Positions 38,186 to 46,248 of a stretch of 64,000 nucleotides of DNA are shown here, one piece after another (position 1 is the first letter of the stretch; each line of letters opens with the position of its first letter). The notes beneath the pieces are model-generated. The model was not told the origin of the DNA and searched no databases. It saw only the letters and a list, made by a program, of their open reading frames with translations. This stretch comes from Ferruginibacter sp. (lineage in GTDB: Bacteria > Bacteroidota > Bacteroidia > Chitinophagales > Chitinophagaceae). A program made the position numbers and the translations under genes. The stretch covers positions 124,001-188,000 of the forward strand of contig NZ_JAQBNR010000022.1 of assembly GCF_028288465.1 (NCBI RefSeq), in the 5' to 3' direction.

Positions 38186-39304
38186 TTATTTAGACAGGTT
38201 TATTGTTACGATAGTGTCGTCTTTAATAGTATAGTTAAAGTGCCTTGATTCTTTTAAAAAGTTAAGCACCGTGATTAAATCTTCTTTTTCAAATACGCCT
38301 GAAAAGTGATAGTTACGCAGGGCATCGTCTTCAAAATTGATCTTTACATTGTACCATCTTTCCAATAGCCGCGCTATCTCATCAAACTCTTCATCAAAAA
38401 ATATCAGCTTGTCTGCCTTCCAGGCAATTTCTTTTATGATGCCGTCATTTGTTGCTACAATTTTTTTCCGCAGGCTGTCTGCTTCCATTATATTACTGGT
38501 TGACAGAACTGTGGATTCAGATGCTTTCGTGCTATCGATGTGAATTGTTTTCCACTTAATTTTTTCGTTTGGATGCAGCACCAGCTTTAAATTATTTTCT
38601 TCAATCAGCGTAACCTCCACCAGTCCTCTTATCAAAGCAGTTTCGGTAAATAATTCATTTTGATATGCCTTTACATTAAATGCGGTGCCCAGTGCCTTTA
38701 CTTCCATCGCAGCTGTATGCACAATGAAGGGAATTTTTGCATTGTGCTTCACCTCAAAAAAAGCTTCGCCCTGCAGGTATACATCACGTGATTCAAGGCC
38801 AAAATGCTGATTGATCCTTACAGTACTTCCTGAATTGATAGCTACACTGGATCCGTCCGGCAATTGAATCGTTTTTCTTTCGCCGTAAGCTGCTGCATAA
38901 GTCTGGATATCACCGGCAGTATTTTTATTAAAATAGCCCCTGGCAATAAACAACCCGGTAATGATGAAAACAACGGCCGCAACTTTAATCGCCAATCTGA
39001 AAATGTTTCGCCTTTTTTTGTCAGCCACGCTTTCCATCCTGATTACAGGGGCTGCGGATGTGCTGTCTATACTGTTTTTTAACCTGGTCACCTGTTCCTC
39101 AAGGTCGGCATCGGCCAATGCATTGAACAGCTCGATATATCTTTCTCTGGCATGCGCTACAAGTGCAGCATGCGCGGGACTAATTTGTATATAATTCTCC
39201 CAATACTTTACATCGTCCTGGTCAGAATGCTTACAATAGTTTATAAAAGAGTCCATCAACAACAGATCTTCAATATCATGTTTAACATCAATCATGCGTT
39301 GCAA
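38186..39304 (-). CDS. FecR-family anti-sigma factor (PUL 2)
   Basis: A 372-residue anti-sigma/transducer. The cytoplasmic N-terminal part (about 1-90) precedes a membrane helix (LAIKVAAVVFIITGLFIA, about 99-116). The periplasmic FecR domain has the block beginning LPDGSSVAIN and AFFEVKHNAKIPFIVHT, and a DUF4974-like C-terminal module has DEEFDEIARLLERWYNVKI. It is the presumed partner of SusC2's STN domain and of the sigma factor 63 bp upstream. It diverges strongly in sequence from FecR1, which argues for insulated signalling. Confidence 0.93.
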   Translation of the reverse strand: MQRMIDVKHDIEDLLLMDSFINYCKHSDQDDVKYWENYIQISPAHAALVAHARERYIELFNALADADLEEQVTRLKNSIDSTSAAPVIRMESVADKKRRNIFRLAIKVAAVVFIITGLFIARGYFNKNTAGDIQTYAAAYGERKTIQLPDGSSVAINSGSTVRINQHFGLESRDVYLQGEAFFEVKHNAKIPFIVHTAAMEVKALGTAFNVKAYQNELFTETALIRGLVEVTLIEENNLKLVLHPNEKIKWKTIHIDSTKASESTVLSTSNIMEADSLRKKIVATNDGIIKEIAWKADKLIFFDEEFDEIARLLERWYNVKINFEDDALRNYHFSGVFEKEDLITVLNFLKESRHFNYTIKDDTIVTINLSK

Positions 39305-39367
39305 TTAATATTCATTAATAAATAGAGAGTGGAAAAACCTTTTTTTACCCGTTTTTTGAAAAATATT

Positions 39368-39964
39368 TTACGAAACAGGTTGGGAGTCTAAAACTGCAGC
39401 ACGGGCAGACCTGCCCTTGGTAAGGTTGGACTTAAGCCGTTTCAGTCCTTCATGAATTTTATTATACACCGTACGATGTGACAAACCAGTTCTTTGCACA
39501 ATGTCTTCATAAGCCAGTCCTTCATAAAACTTCAGTACAATCAGTTCTTTCTGGCGGCCGGGTAGTTCATTTATCTGGGAGCTTAGTAATGTACCTAACT
39601 GGATGTGTTGTTCTTTTGCTACAAGTTTTTCCTCGGGGTTAAGGCAGGTTTCGTTCATAGTCTCTACCCACGCAATGTGCAATGCGCCTTGCTTTTGACA
39701 ATTTTTGCAGTCAGCTGCAAGCTTTCGTAAAAGAGAAGTAACAAGGTAATTTTTTATATTTCTTGCAGGCTGCAGCGTATCTCTTTTTTCCCACAGGTAT
39801 AAAAAAAGTTCGTGAATGGCATCTTTCACCAATGAAGCATTACTATTTTGCTTCAGGCCAAGAAATAACAGGCAATGATAATACTGCTGGTATAATGCTA
39901 CCAGCATTTCCTTATCGCCATGCCTGAGGCCCAGCCATAATTCTTCATCTTTATTCATACGCAA
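39368..39964 (-). CDS. ECF RNA polymerase sigma factor (PUL 2)
   Basis: ECF sigma factor of 198 residues. Region 2 contains VKDAIHELFLYLWEKRDTL, and region 4 has INELPGRQKELIVLKFYEGL with the helix-turn-helix TGLSHRTVYNKIHEGL. It is first in the sigma-FecR-SusC-SusD unit of PUL 2. It is divergent from lacI-2, and the 465-bp space between them holds two LacI-type operators, so LacI control of this sigma gene is possible as well as autogenous control of lacI-2. No clear -7 box was found on the minus strand. Confidence 0.94.
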   Translation of the reverse strand: MRMNKDEELWLGLRHGDKEMLVALYQQYYHCLLFLGLKQNSNASLVKDAIHELFLYLWEKRDTLQPARNIKNYLVTSLLRKLAADCKNCQKQGALHIAWVETMNETCLNPEEKLVAKEQHIQLGTLLSSQINELPGRQKELIVLKFYEGLAYEDIVQRTGLSHRTVYNKIHEGLKRLKSNLTKGRSARAAVLDSQPVS

Positions 39965-40163
39965 TCGTTAATATAATTAATCAGGCCTGACCTTTCTAAA
40001 CTGCCGCAACAAAAACTGACGGGTGATCTTTACCTTACCAACCCAAACATGGATTTTGTCAAAATCAACGCTTTGGCTACCAGTCTTTTTATGGATGCAT
40101 TTTTGCAATGCTATACATGCGCTGCTCCTCTGAATCCTTTATCAACAGTCACCGGATCTGCTA

Positions 40164-40177
40164 TGTAACCGGTTGCA
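40164..40177. promoter_or_regulatory. LacI-type operator O3
   Basis: TGTAACCGGTTGCA: arms TGTAA/TTGCA around CCGG, so 12 of 14 positions obey the palindrome. It lies in the sigma-2/lacI-2 divergent region, 192 bp upstream of O4. The pair could support looping or separate control of the two promoters. Confidence 0.7.
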
Positions 40178-40298
40178 TTAATACTGGCAAAAAAGAAACC
40201 CAAACTGCTTCCTGAAAATTGTTTTCAGTTACTGATATATTTATACATCAAACTATACAATTAATCATTTTCCCGCTTGAACATTGCCTGATAAGCCG

Positions 40299-40329
40299 TT
40301 TGTATTGCCAGGGAATGTGACTAACTTTG
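40299..40329 (+). promoter_or_regulatory. Promoter of lacI-2
   Basis: TTTG (40299-40302), a 19-bp spacer and TAACTTTG (40322-40329) match the Bacteroidota promoter fully. The expected start site is near 40336, so operator O4 lies at about +20 to +33, a roadblock position suited to autoregulation. Confidence 0.7.
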
Positions 40330-40355
40330 TGCAAAATAGATTTTTTTTTATAAAA

Positions 40356-40369
40356 TGTAACCGATTGCA
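40356..40369. promoter_or_regulatory. LacI-type operator O4
   Basis: TGTAACCGATTGCA differs from O2 (5117) by one base and from O1 and O3 by two and one. It is just downstream of the lacI-2 promoter and 60 bp before its start codon. Confidence 0.75.
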
Positions 40370-40429
40370 TAAGTTTTTTAAAAATTATATTACTTTAGCA
40401 GACAAGCATTTTTTTTATTCCGCTGCAAG

Positions 40430-41467
40430 ATGACAAAAGAAATAACGATTTACGACATTGCCAGAGAGCTCAAGCTGTCCCCTGCCACTATCAGCCGCGG
40501 ATTAAAAAGCAGTAAAGTAATTAACAAGGGTACGGTTAAAAGAATTTTGGAAAAGGCAGAAGAGTTAGGCTACCGCCATAACAATTTTGCCAGCAGTCTG
40601 CGTAAACAAAAGTCGCATACAATTGGCGTACTGCTGCATGAGCTTAACAGCAACTTTATTACTTCCGTATTATCTGGCATTGAAAAAATAACAGCAGAAG
40701 CGGGCTATGATATTATCATTGCCCACTCCGGTGAGAGTTATGAAAAAGAAGTATCCAATGTTACCAACCTGTTTCATAAACGGGTTGATGGATTGATTGC
40801 TTCTTTATCTTTTACCACAGAAAACCTGGACCATTTTAAACTTTTCTTTGAAAAGAATATTCCTGTAATATTTTTTGACCGGGCTGATGAAAATAGTGAC
40901 AGCACCCATGTTATAATAGACAATTATAAATGCGGGTATACGGTAACACAACACCTGGTTGAGCAAGGTTGTAAACGCATTGTGTTGCTTACTTCCAACT
41001 TAAAACGAAACGTTTATGCACAGCGCCACCGCGGTTATGTAGATGCGCTATTTGATGCCGGCATTGCCTATAATAAAAAGTTGGTGCTTATAAAAGATCT
41101 GAGCGAAGAAAGTGCGGTTGCAGCAGCACATGAAATTTTAAAGATGAAACCCAGGCCTGACGGGCTTTTTGTGACAAACGATTTTAAAGCGGCAGTTTGT
41201 ATGCAGGAATTGAAAAGAAACGGTGTGAAAATTCCGGAGGATATTGCCATTGTGGGTTTCAATAATGACGCCATCAGTAAGCTTATCGAGCCACAGTTAA
41301 GCACGGTTAATTACCCCGGCAAAGACATGGGAGAAATTACTGCCAGGAACCTCGTTAGTCATTTAAAGGGAGAAGGCAATATAGCTACTACAAGAAGAAT
41401 TATAGTAAAGTCAGATTTAATTATCAGGGGATCTTCCTTGCGAAAAAAAGTACATCTGCCTTTGTAG
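40430..41467 (+). CDS. LacI/GalR-family transcriptional regulator 2
   Basis: A 345-residue repressor with the HTH ITIYDIARELKLSPATISRG at the extreme N-terminus, hinge NNFASSLRKQKSHT and a sugar-sensing domain. Its layout and many segments (YRHNNFASSLR, HKRVDGLIASLSF, VNYPGKDMGE) parallel regulator 1. The HTHs are alike but the recognition-helix entry differs (SPATISRG against SATTVSRG). Both genes are associated with the same palindrome, so they may share or compete for operators. Its own promoter and two operators lie upstream, supporting autoregulation. It is divergent from the PUL 2 sigma gene and convergent with gntP. Confidence 0.95.
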   Translation: MTKEITIYDIARELKLSPATISRGLKSSKVINKGTVKRILEKAEELGYRHNNFASSLRKQKSHTIGVLLHELNSNFITSVLSGIEKITAEAGYDIIIAHSGESYEKEVSNVTNLFHKRVDGLIASLSFTTENLDHFKLFFEKNIPVIFFDRADENSDSTHVIIDNYKCGYTVTQHLVEQGCKRIVLLTSNLKRNVYAQRHRGYVDALFDAGIAYNKKLVLIKDLSEESAVAAAHEILKMKPRPDGLFVTNDFKAAVCMQELKRNGVKIPEDIAIVGFNNDAISKLIEPQLSTVNYPGKDMGEITARNLVSHLKGEGNIATTRRIIVKSDLIIRGSSLRKKVHLPL

Positions 41468-41661
41468 CAGCGCATGTTTTTTAAGTGATAGCGAGACTTT
41501 CGTCTTCTATAGGATTGATGGCTCATTACAAAAATATTTGCAACCTGCGGGCATTGTATAGAAACTGGGGCAATATCGCACATCTTTCAAAAGCTTTCTT
41601 ACACTACCGGCTTCTTCAAACCAGCTCAATTCAATCTTCAAAAAAATAATGTTGCAGCTAA

Positions 41662-42969
41662 CTAAATAAACAGATTCAATATCAACACGCCTATCAACCC
41701 CAGGATGGAAATACCTGTTTCCATTACTGTCCATGATAAAAATGTTTGCTTTAAGGAAAGGCTAAAAAACTCTTTGAACATCCAAAAACCTGAGTCGTTG
41801 ATGTGCGACCCAAATACGCTGCCTGCACCCACCGCCAGCACCATTAGCTCAGGAGATACCACACCCGATGCTACCAGTGGTGTTACCACGCCGGCCGCAG
41901 TAATACCGGCCACTGTTGCAGACCCTATTACCACCCGTAAAAAAGCTGTAACAGCCCATCCGAAAATTAACGGTGGCATCAGCCATTTGCTGCTGAACGA
42001 TGCGATGTATTGATCGGTGCCACTATCCTGCAACACCTGTTTAAAAACGCCACCTGCTGTAATAATGAGTACAATCAGTGCAATTCCCGAAATTGCTTCG
42101 CTGAGCCATTGCATGGTTGTTTGCATTGTATTACCCCCACGTAAACCAAACTGCCAGATGGCGAGCAATACCGACAACAACAATGCAATGGTAGGATCAC
42201 CCATAAATACCAGTATTTTTTTAGGCAGCTGGTCAGGTAAAAACTGGTTGGCTATTACCGCAAGCGTGATCAATATAACAGGTAACAATCCGATGATAAA
42301 ACTTGGAAAAGCGGCAGGTAATTTTCGCTGTGCCCTGTCACCCGACAGGAATAAAGAATTTATTGTTACTTCTATCCCTTTTAATAAACGTCCCAGTAAA
42401 GGCCCGGCAATGATCACAATGGGTATAGTAATGATGAACCCGTAGATGAGTGTTTTCCCCATGTCTGCTTTAAACGCATTCACTAAAAAAACCGGACTTG
42501 GGTGAGGCGGAAGAAAGCAATGCGTGGTTGATAAAGAAGCCGCCATCGGAATGGCCACATACAATAAAGAAAGTTTTGCTTTCTGCGCAACTGAAAATAC
42601 GAGTGGCACCAATATTACAAACCCTGCATTATAATACAGCGGTATACCAATGAGGAAACCGGTAAGCAGTATAGCCCACTGGATATTATGTTGACCGAAA
42701 CTGTTGATGAGTGTAGTAGCAATTTTTTCTACAGCACCACCGGCTTCAAGAATTTTACCCAATATAGCACCCAGGCAAATGATCAGCGCCAAACCGCCCA
42801 ATGTATTGCCAACGCCTTTTTCAAGCGATTTGATCACCTGCATCGGTTCCATACCCAGCAAGAGTCCTGATAGAATGGCTACAATCAGCAGGGATAAAAA
42901 CGGACTTACTTTTTTATAGGTTAGAAATATCTGGAAACAGATGGCGCTAAAGATGACAAGTAATTGCAT
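41662..42969 (-). CDS. gntP: GntP-family gluconate/aldonate permease
   Basis: Inner-membrane H+ symporter of about 435 residues with 12-14 hydrophobic segments. The start at 42969 (MQLLVIFSAICFQIFL) begins directly in a membrane helix and avoids overlap with the xylanase gene; a frame extension to 43065 overlaps it and lacks a leader. Family signs are HCFLPPHPSPV, the small-residue-rich GLALIICLGAILGKILEAGG and GSATVAGITAAGVV. GntP proteins import gluconate and related sugar acids. It is last in a dehydratase-GH10-permease unit, 26 bp after the xylanase, so aldonic acids made from xylan are a candidate cargo (inference). Confidence 0.9.
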   Translation of the reverse strand: MQLLVIFSAICFQIFLTYKKVSPFLSLLIVAILSGLLLGMEPMQVIKSLEKGVGNTLGGLALIICLGAILGKILEAGGAVEKIATTLINSFGQHNIQWAILLTGFLIGIPLYYNAGFVILVPLVFSVAQKAKLSLLYVAIPMAASLSTTHCFLPPHPSPVFLVNAFKADMGKTLIYGFIITIPIVIIAGPLLGRLLKGIEVTINSLFLSGDRAQRKLPAAFPSFIIGLLPVILITLAVIANQFLPDQLPKKILVFMGDPTIALLLSVLLAIWQFGLRGGNTMQTTMQWLSEAISGIALIVLIITAGGVFKQVLQDSGTDQYIASFSSKWLMPPLIFGWAVTAFLRVVIGSATVAGITAAGVVTPLVASGVVSPELMVLAVGAGSVFGSHINDSGFWMFKEFFSLSLKQTFLSWTVMETGISILGLIGVLILNLFI

Positions 42970-42995
42970 GATATTTTGTTTGAAGAAGGTGGGTA

Positions 42996-44204
42996 TTATT
43001 TCAGTTTGCCTGGCACACCAAGAACTGCAGTGAATGCAGGTTTTGGTTGCCTGTTGCGATCCCACAAAGAAGGATAATTGGTACGGTTGGGTATAGGATA
43101 ATCATTCTTCCAGTTCATTCCATCGTGGACACCCCACAATGTAACTCTCGCAATCTTATCTCTCCTTTTATAAAAAATACCAAAGAGTTCTGCATAGCGC
43201 TTCGCCAAAATGCTTTGCATACTATCCGGTAATCCGTTGGTATACGGGTCAAGAAATGTCTTGAACTCTTCCAGCTGAAATTGTTTGTCTGCCATCCCCT
43301 GTCCAATGATTTGCCCTTCTTTTGTTAAAGGCAATACATCAACATCCAGCTCTGTAATCATCACCTTGATGCCACATGCTGCATATGCATCAATAGCGGC
43401 TTCTATGTAAGAAGTCTTAGGATAGTTCAAACCCCAGTGGCCCTGCATCCCGACACCGTCTATCCGGATGCCTTCTTTTTGCAGCATCTTTACCATGCGT
43501 ACAATACCGTCCCGTTTGGATGGGCGCCATGCATTAAAATCATTGTAGTATAATTCGGTACCGGGTGCAAACTCAGCAGCAAATTTAAAGGCATACTTTA
43601 CCAGGGTATCGCCATTACCAATAGCATTTACCCACGCCGTTGAGCGGTAGCTTCCATCGTTATCAATTACTTCGTTTACTACATCCCAGGCATGCACCCT
43701 GCCTGCATACCTGCCGGCAACTATTTTGATATGGTTGCGAAGCCGTTCAAGCTGTTCTTCTCTGGAATTTGGTTTGCCACCAGCGTTGGTAAAAAACCAG
43801 GCTGGTACCTGGTTGTGCCATACCAATGTGTGGCCAATGATGAACATGTTGTGCTGTTCACCAAATGCTACAAATGAATCAGCGGGGGCAAAATTAAACA
43901 CGTTGGGCTGCGGATTTATTAACGCCGCCTTCATGGCGTTCTCCAGCGTGATGCTGTTAAAATGTTTTACAACAATATCCTGTGAGACTTTATCTGCTCC
44001 GGAAACAATCGGGCCATTCACTGCGACCCCCATCAGAAATGCCTCTTTATAAACATCTTTCAAACTCCGGGTAGCTATCGTAAATGCAGTTACTTTTTTC
44101 GTATTACTGCAACCGTTTAAAAAGAAAGTGCCTATGAGTAAAAGAAATGTATTTTTTTTCAAAATATAGCTTTGTATGTATGAACTGTAGTCTATGCATT
44201 GCAA
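42996..44204 (-). CDS. GH10 xylanase lipoprotein
   Basis: Second GH10 endo-xylanase. Leader with lipobox LNGCSN (Cys32 from the ATG at 44204), so it is membrane anchored, unlike the soluble GH10 at 8.5 kb. A TTG at 44162 would give a more typical 18-residue leader (LKKNTFLLLIGTFFLNGC). The barrel has GHTLVWHNQVPAW, acid/base Glu178 (WDVVNEVIDND) and nucleophile Glu285 (MITELDVDV). It is placed between a sugar-acid dehydratase and a GntP permease. Anchoring suggests attack at the cell surface or in the periplasm next to an importer; sorting to the surface cannot be read with certainty. Confidence 0.94.
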   Translation of the reverse strand: MQCIDYSSYIQSYILKKNTFLLLIGTFFLNGCSNTKKVTAFTIATRSLKDVYKEAFLMGVAVNGPIVSGADKVSQDIVVKHFNSITLENAMKAALINPQPNVFNFAPADSFVAFGEQHNMFIIGHTLVWHNQVPAWFFTNAGGKPNSREEQLERLRNHIKIVAGRYAGRVHAWDVVNEVIDNDGSYRSTAWVNAIGNGDTLVKYAFKFAAEFAPGTELYYNDFNAWRPSKRDGIVRMVKMLQKEGIRIDGVGMQGHWGLNYPKTSYIEAAIDAYAACGIKVMITELDVDVLPLTKEGQIIGQGMADKQFQLEEFKTFLDPYTNGLPDSMQSILAKRYAELFGIFYKRRDKIARVTLWGVHDGMNWKNDYPIPNRTNYPSLWDRNRQPKPAFTAVLGVPGKLK

Positions 44205-44265
44205 AGAAACTGCTTATTATTGTACAACATTTCCCAACCTGCCGATTTTATCAATACCAATGCTG

Positions 44266-44285
44266 ATTAACTGGATCCGGTTAAT
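44266..44285. promoter_or_regulatory. 20-bp near-perfect palindrome between dehydratase and GH10
   Basis: ATTAACTGGATCCGGTTAAT: nine of ten half-site positions pair. It overlaps the stop codon of the dehydratase gene and lies 62 bp upstream of the GH10 ATG. It differs in sequence from the LacI operators, so it may be the site of another dimeric regulator. It lacks a U tract, so a terminator is less likely. Confidence 0.45.
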
Positions 44286-45999
44286 GCGAATCTCTGGTAA
44301 CAGCAGAACCCGAACTTCCTCTTAAAAAATCAAGATCGGCACCCTTATCAGCGCCCATCACACTTTTGATATACAAACTAACGTATCCCCTTTGCGTGGC
44401 TGCTTTGGGTGCCACCCATTGCGACTTTCTTTTTGCCAGCTCCTCATCAGACACGTGCAGGTGCAGTTTGCGTTGTGATACATCCAGCTCAATCAAATCG
44501 CCGTTTTGTACCAAAGCCAAATTACCGCCAATGGCAGATTCAGGAGACACATGCAAAACAGCAGTTCCGTAAGCGGTGCCACTCATTCGGCCGTCAGAGA
44601 TGCGCACCATATCTTTAATCCCCTTTTGCAATATTTTTTTAGGCAAAGCCATATTGCCCACTTCTGCCATGCCCGGGTAACCGACCGGGCCAACATATTT
44701 CAATACCATCACGCAGTTTTCATCGATATCCAGATTTGGATCATCAATTAACCGATGGTATTCTTCTATACTTTCAAACACTACTGCACGGCCTGTATGT
44801 TTCATCAGGGCCGGCGTAGCAGCAGACGGTTTTATGACAGCACCGTTTAATGCCAGGTTACCTTTTACAACAACACAGCCACCCTCAGGAAGTAATGGCT
44901 TTTTATAGGTGCTGATTACGTCGTGGTCGTAGCAATCTGTACTGCCCACAATATTTTCGTGATGATTTTTTCCGGTAACAGTAACTACATTTTTATGCAG
45001 CAGTTCTTTTAATTCGTTGAGTATTACCGGGAGGCCGCCAGCGTAATAAAAATCTTCCATCAGGTATTTGCCCGATGGCATCAGGTTTAGCAACAGGGGG
45101 ATTTTACTGCCCAGGGTATCAAAATCTTCCAGCGTAAGTTCAACCCCGATTCTTCCGGCAATGGCCATCAGGTGTATAATAAAATTGGACGAACCTCCAA
45201 CAGCCGCATTCACTTTAATGGCATTTTCAAAGGCTTCCCTGGTTAGAATTTTATCAATGGTCAGGTTCTCTTTTACCATTTCAACAATTCGTCTTCCGCT
45301 CAACTGCGCCATTACTTTTTTTCTTGAATCAGCAGCCGGAATTGCAGCAGCACCACTCAATGTAAGACCCAGCGATTCTACCATGCATGCCATTGTAGAG
45401 GCTGTACCCATCGTCATGCAGTGGCCGATACTCCTGCTCATGCAGCTTTCGGCATGCTCACAATCTTCCTGCGTCATCTTTCCCGTCTTCATGTCTTCAT
45501 CAAACTTCCAAACATGCGTTCCGCTGCCGATTGTTTGTCCCTTGTAACGCCCGTTTAGCATGGGGCCGCCGGGTACAACAATGGTAGGCAGGCCAACACT
45601 CGCAGCACCCATTACAGTAGAAGGTGTTGTTTTATCGCAACCCGTCAGCAGTACCACGCCATCCATTGGATTACCCCGGATGCTTTCTTCCGCATCCATA
45701 CTGGCAAGATTTCGGAACAGCATTGCTGTTGGTTTTAGCAATGTTTCACCCAAACTCATAATGGGAAATTCTACAGGAAAGCCGCCGGCTTCCAGCACAC
45801 CGCGTTTTACAGATTCTGCATGCTCACGGAAATGGGCATTGCAGGGCGTTAGTTCGCTGAACGTATTGCATATTCCTATTACCGGGCGGCCATCAAACAT
45901 GTCTGTAGGCATACCCTCATTCTTCATCCAGCTGCGATAAAGAATGCCGTCCTTGTCTTTGCGGCCAAACCAATCGTGGCTTCTTAATTTCATGCTCAT
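44281..45999 (-). CDS. IlvD/Edd-family sugar-acid dehydratase
   Basis: Fe-S dehydratase of 572 residues, cytoplasmic. Cys53 (ELTPCN), Cys121 (LTGCDKTTPS) and Cys194 (GHCMTMGTAST) keep a constant offset of six from the three cluster cysteines that I recall for rhizobial L-arabinonate dehydratase (59/127/200). The N-terminus LRSHDWFGRKDKDGILYRSW is also typical of the arabonate/xylonate/gluconate dehydratases rather than of branched-chain IlvD. It would turn an aldonic acid (xylonate, arabonate or gluconate) into its 2-keto-3-deoxy acid. It heads a unit with a xylanase and a GntP permease, after the PUL 3 terminator. No matching aldolase or dehydrogenase is in the window. The start could also be 6 bp downstream (MKLRSHDW). 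Confidence 0.9.
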   Translation of the reverse strand: MSMKLRSHDWFGRKDKDGILYRSWMKNEGMPTDMFDGRPVIGICNTFSELTPCNAHFREHAESVKRGVLEAGGFPVEFPIMSLGETLLKPTAMLFRNLASMDAEESIRGNPMDGVVLLTGCDKTTPSTVMGAASVGLPTIVVPGGPMLNGRYKGQTIGSGTHVWKFDEDMKTGKMTQEDCEHAESCMSRSIGHCMTMGTASTMACMVESLGLTLSGAAAIPAADSRKKVMAQLSGRRIVEMVKENLTIDKILTREAFENAIKVNAAVGGSSNFIIHLMAIAGRIGVELTLEDFDTLGSKIPLLLNLMPSGKYLMEDFYYAGGLPVILNELKELLHKNVVTVTGKNHHENIVGSTDCYDHDVISTYKKPLLPEGGCVVVKGNLALNGAVIKPSAATPALMKHTGRAVVFESIEEYHRLIDDPNLDIDENCVMVLKYVGPVGYPGMAEVGNMALPKKILQKGIKDMVRISDGRMSGTAYGTAVLHVSPESAIGGNLALVQNGDLIELDVSQRKLHLHVSDEELAKRKSQWVAPKAATQRGYVSLYIKSVMGADKGADLDFLRGSSGSAVTRDSH

Positions 46000-46083
46000 T
46001 TCCTGTTGTTTACTTGTTTTAAAACTGTTTCATACGGACTGTTTAAAAAGCCTCTGTTTGTTGGTTAGTTCAAATGATGATTC

Positions 46084-46097
46084 TTTAATCAGTTGCA
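46084..46097. promoter_or_regulatory. Degenerate LacI-type operator (weak)
   Basis: TTTAATCAGTTGCA differs at two positions of one arm from the reverse complement of O1 (TGCAATCAGTTGCA). It lies 85 bp upstream of the dehydratase start. It may bring the sugar-acid unit into the same regulon, but could be chance. Confidence 0.3.
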
Positions 46098-46180
46098 TTT
46101 GCCATCTGTAAATGTGTTGCAGCAGGTCAGGCTGCAGCGTCTGAACCCAGGTATACATCACCTGCTTAATTACGGGACTA

Positions 46181-46207
46181 AAAAAACCTCTTGTAAAAAC
46201 AAGAGGT
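46181..46207 (-). terminator. Intrinsic terminator of PUL 3
   Basis: ACCTCTTGT (46186-46194) pairs perfectly with ACAAGAGGT (46199-46207). On the minus strand the stem runs into six U (A46181-46186). It is 42 bp past the SusD3 stop and separates SusCD 3 from the sugar-acid unit. Confidence 0.8.
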
Positions 46208-46248
46208 CTGATCTTGTCGTCAAAACTAACTGCATATGAGAAAAAAGA

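Noticed and set aside
42970..43065. Upstream extension of gntP overlapping the xylanase gene
   Set aside because: The added 32 residues are Cys- and Thr-rich, not membrane-like, and overlap the GH10 coding region; the ATG at 42969 starts directly in a helix.
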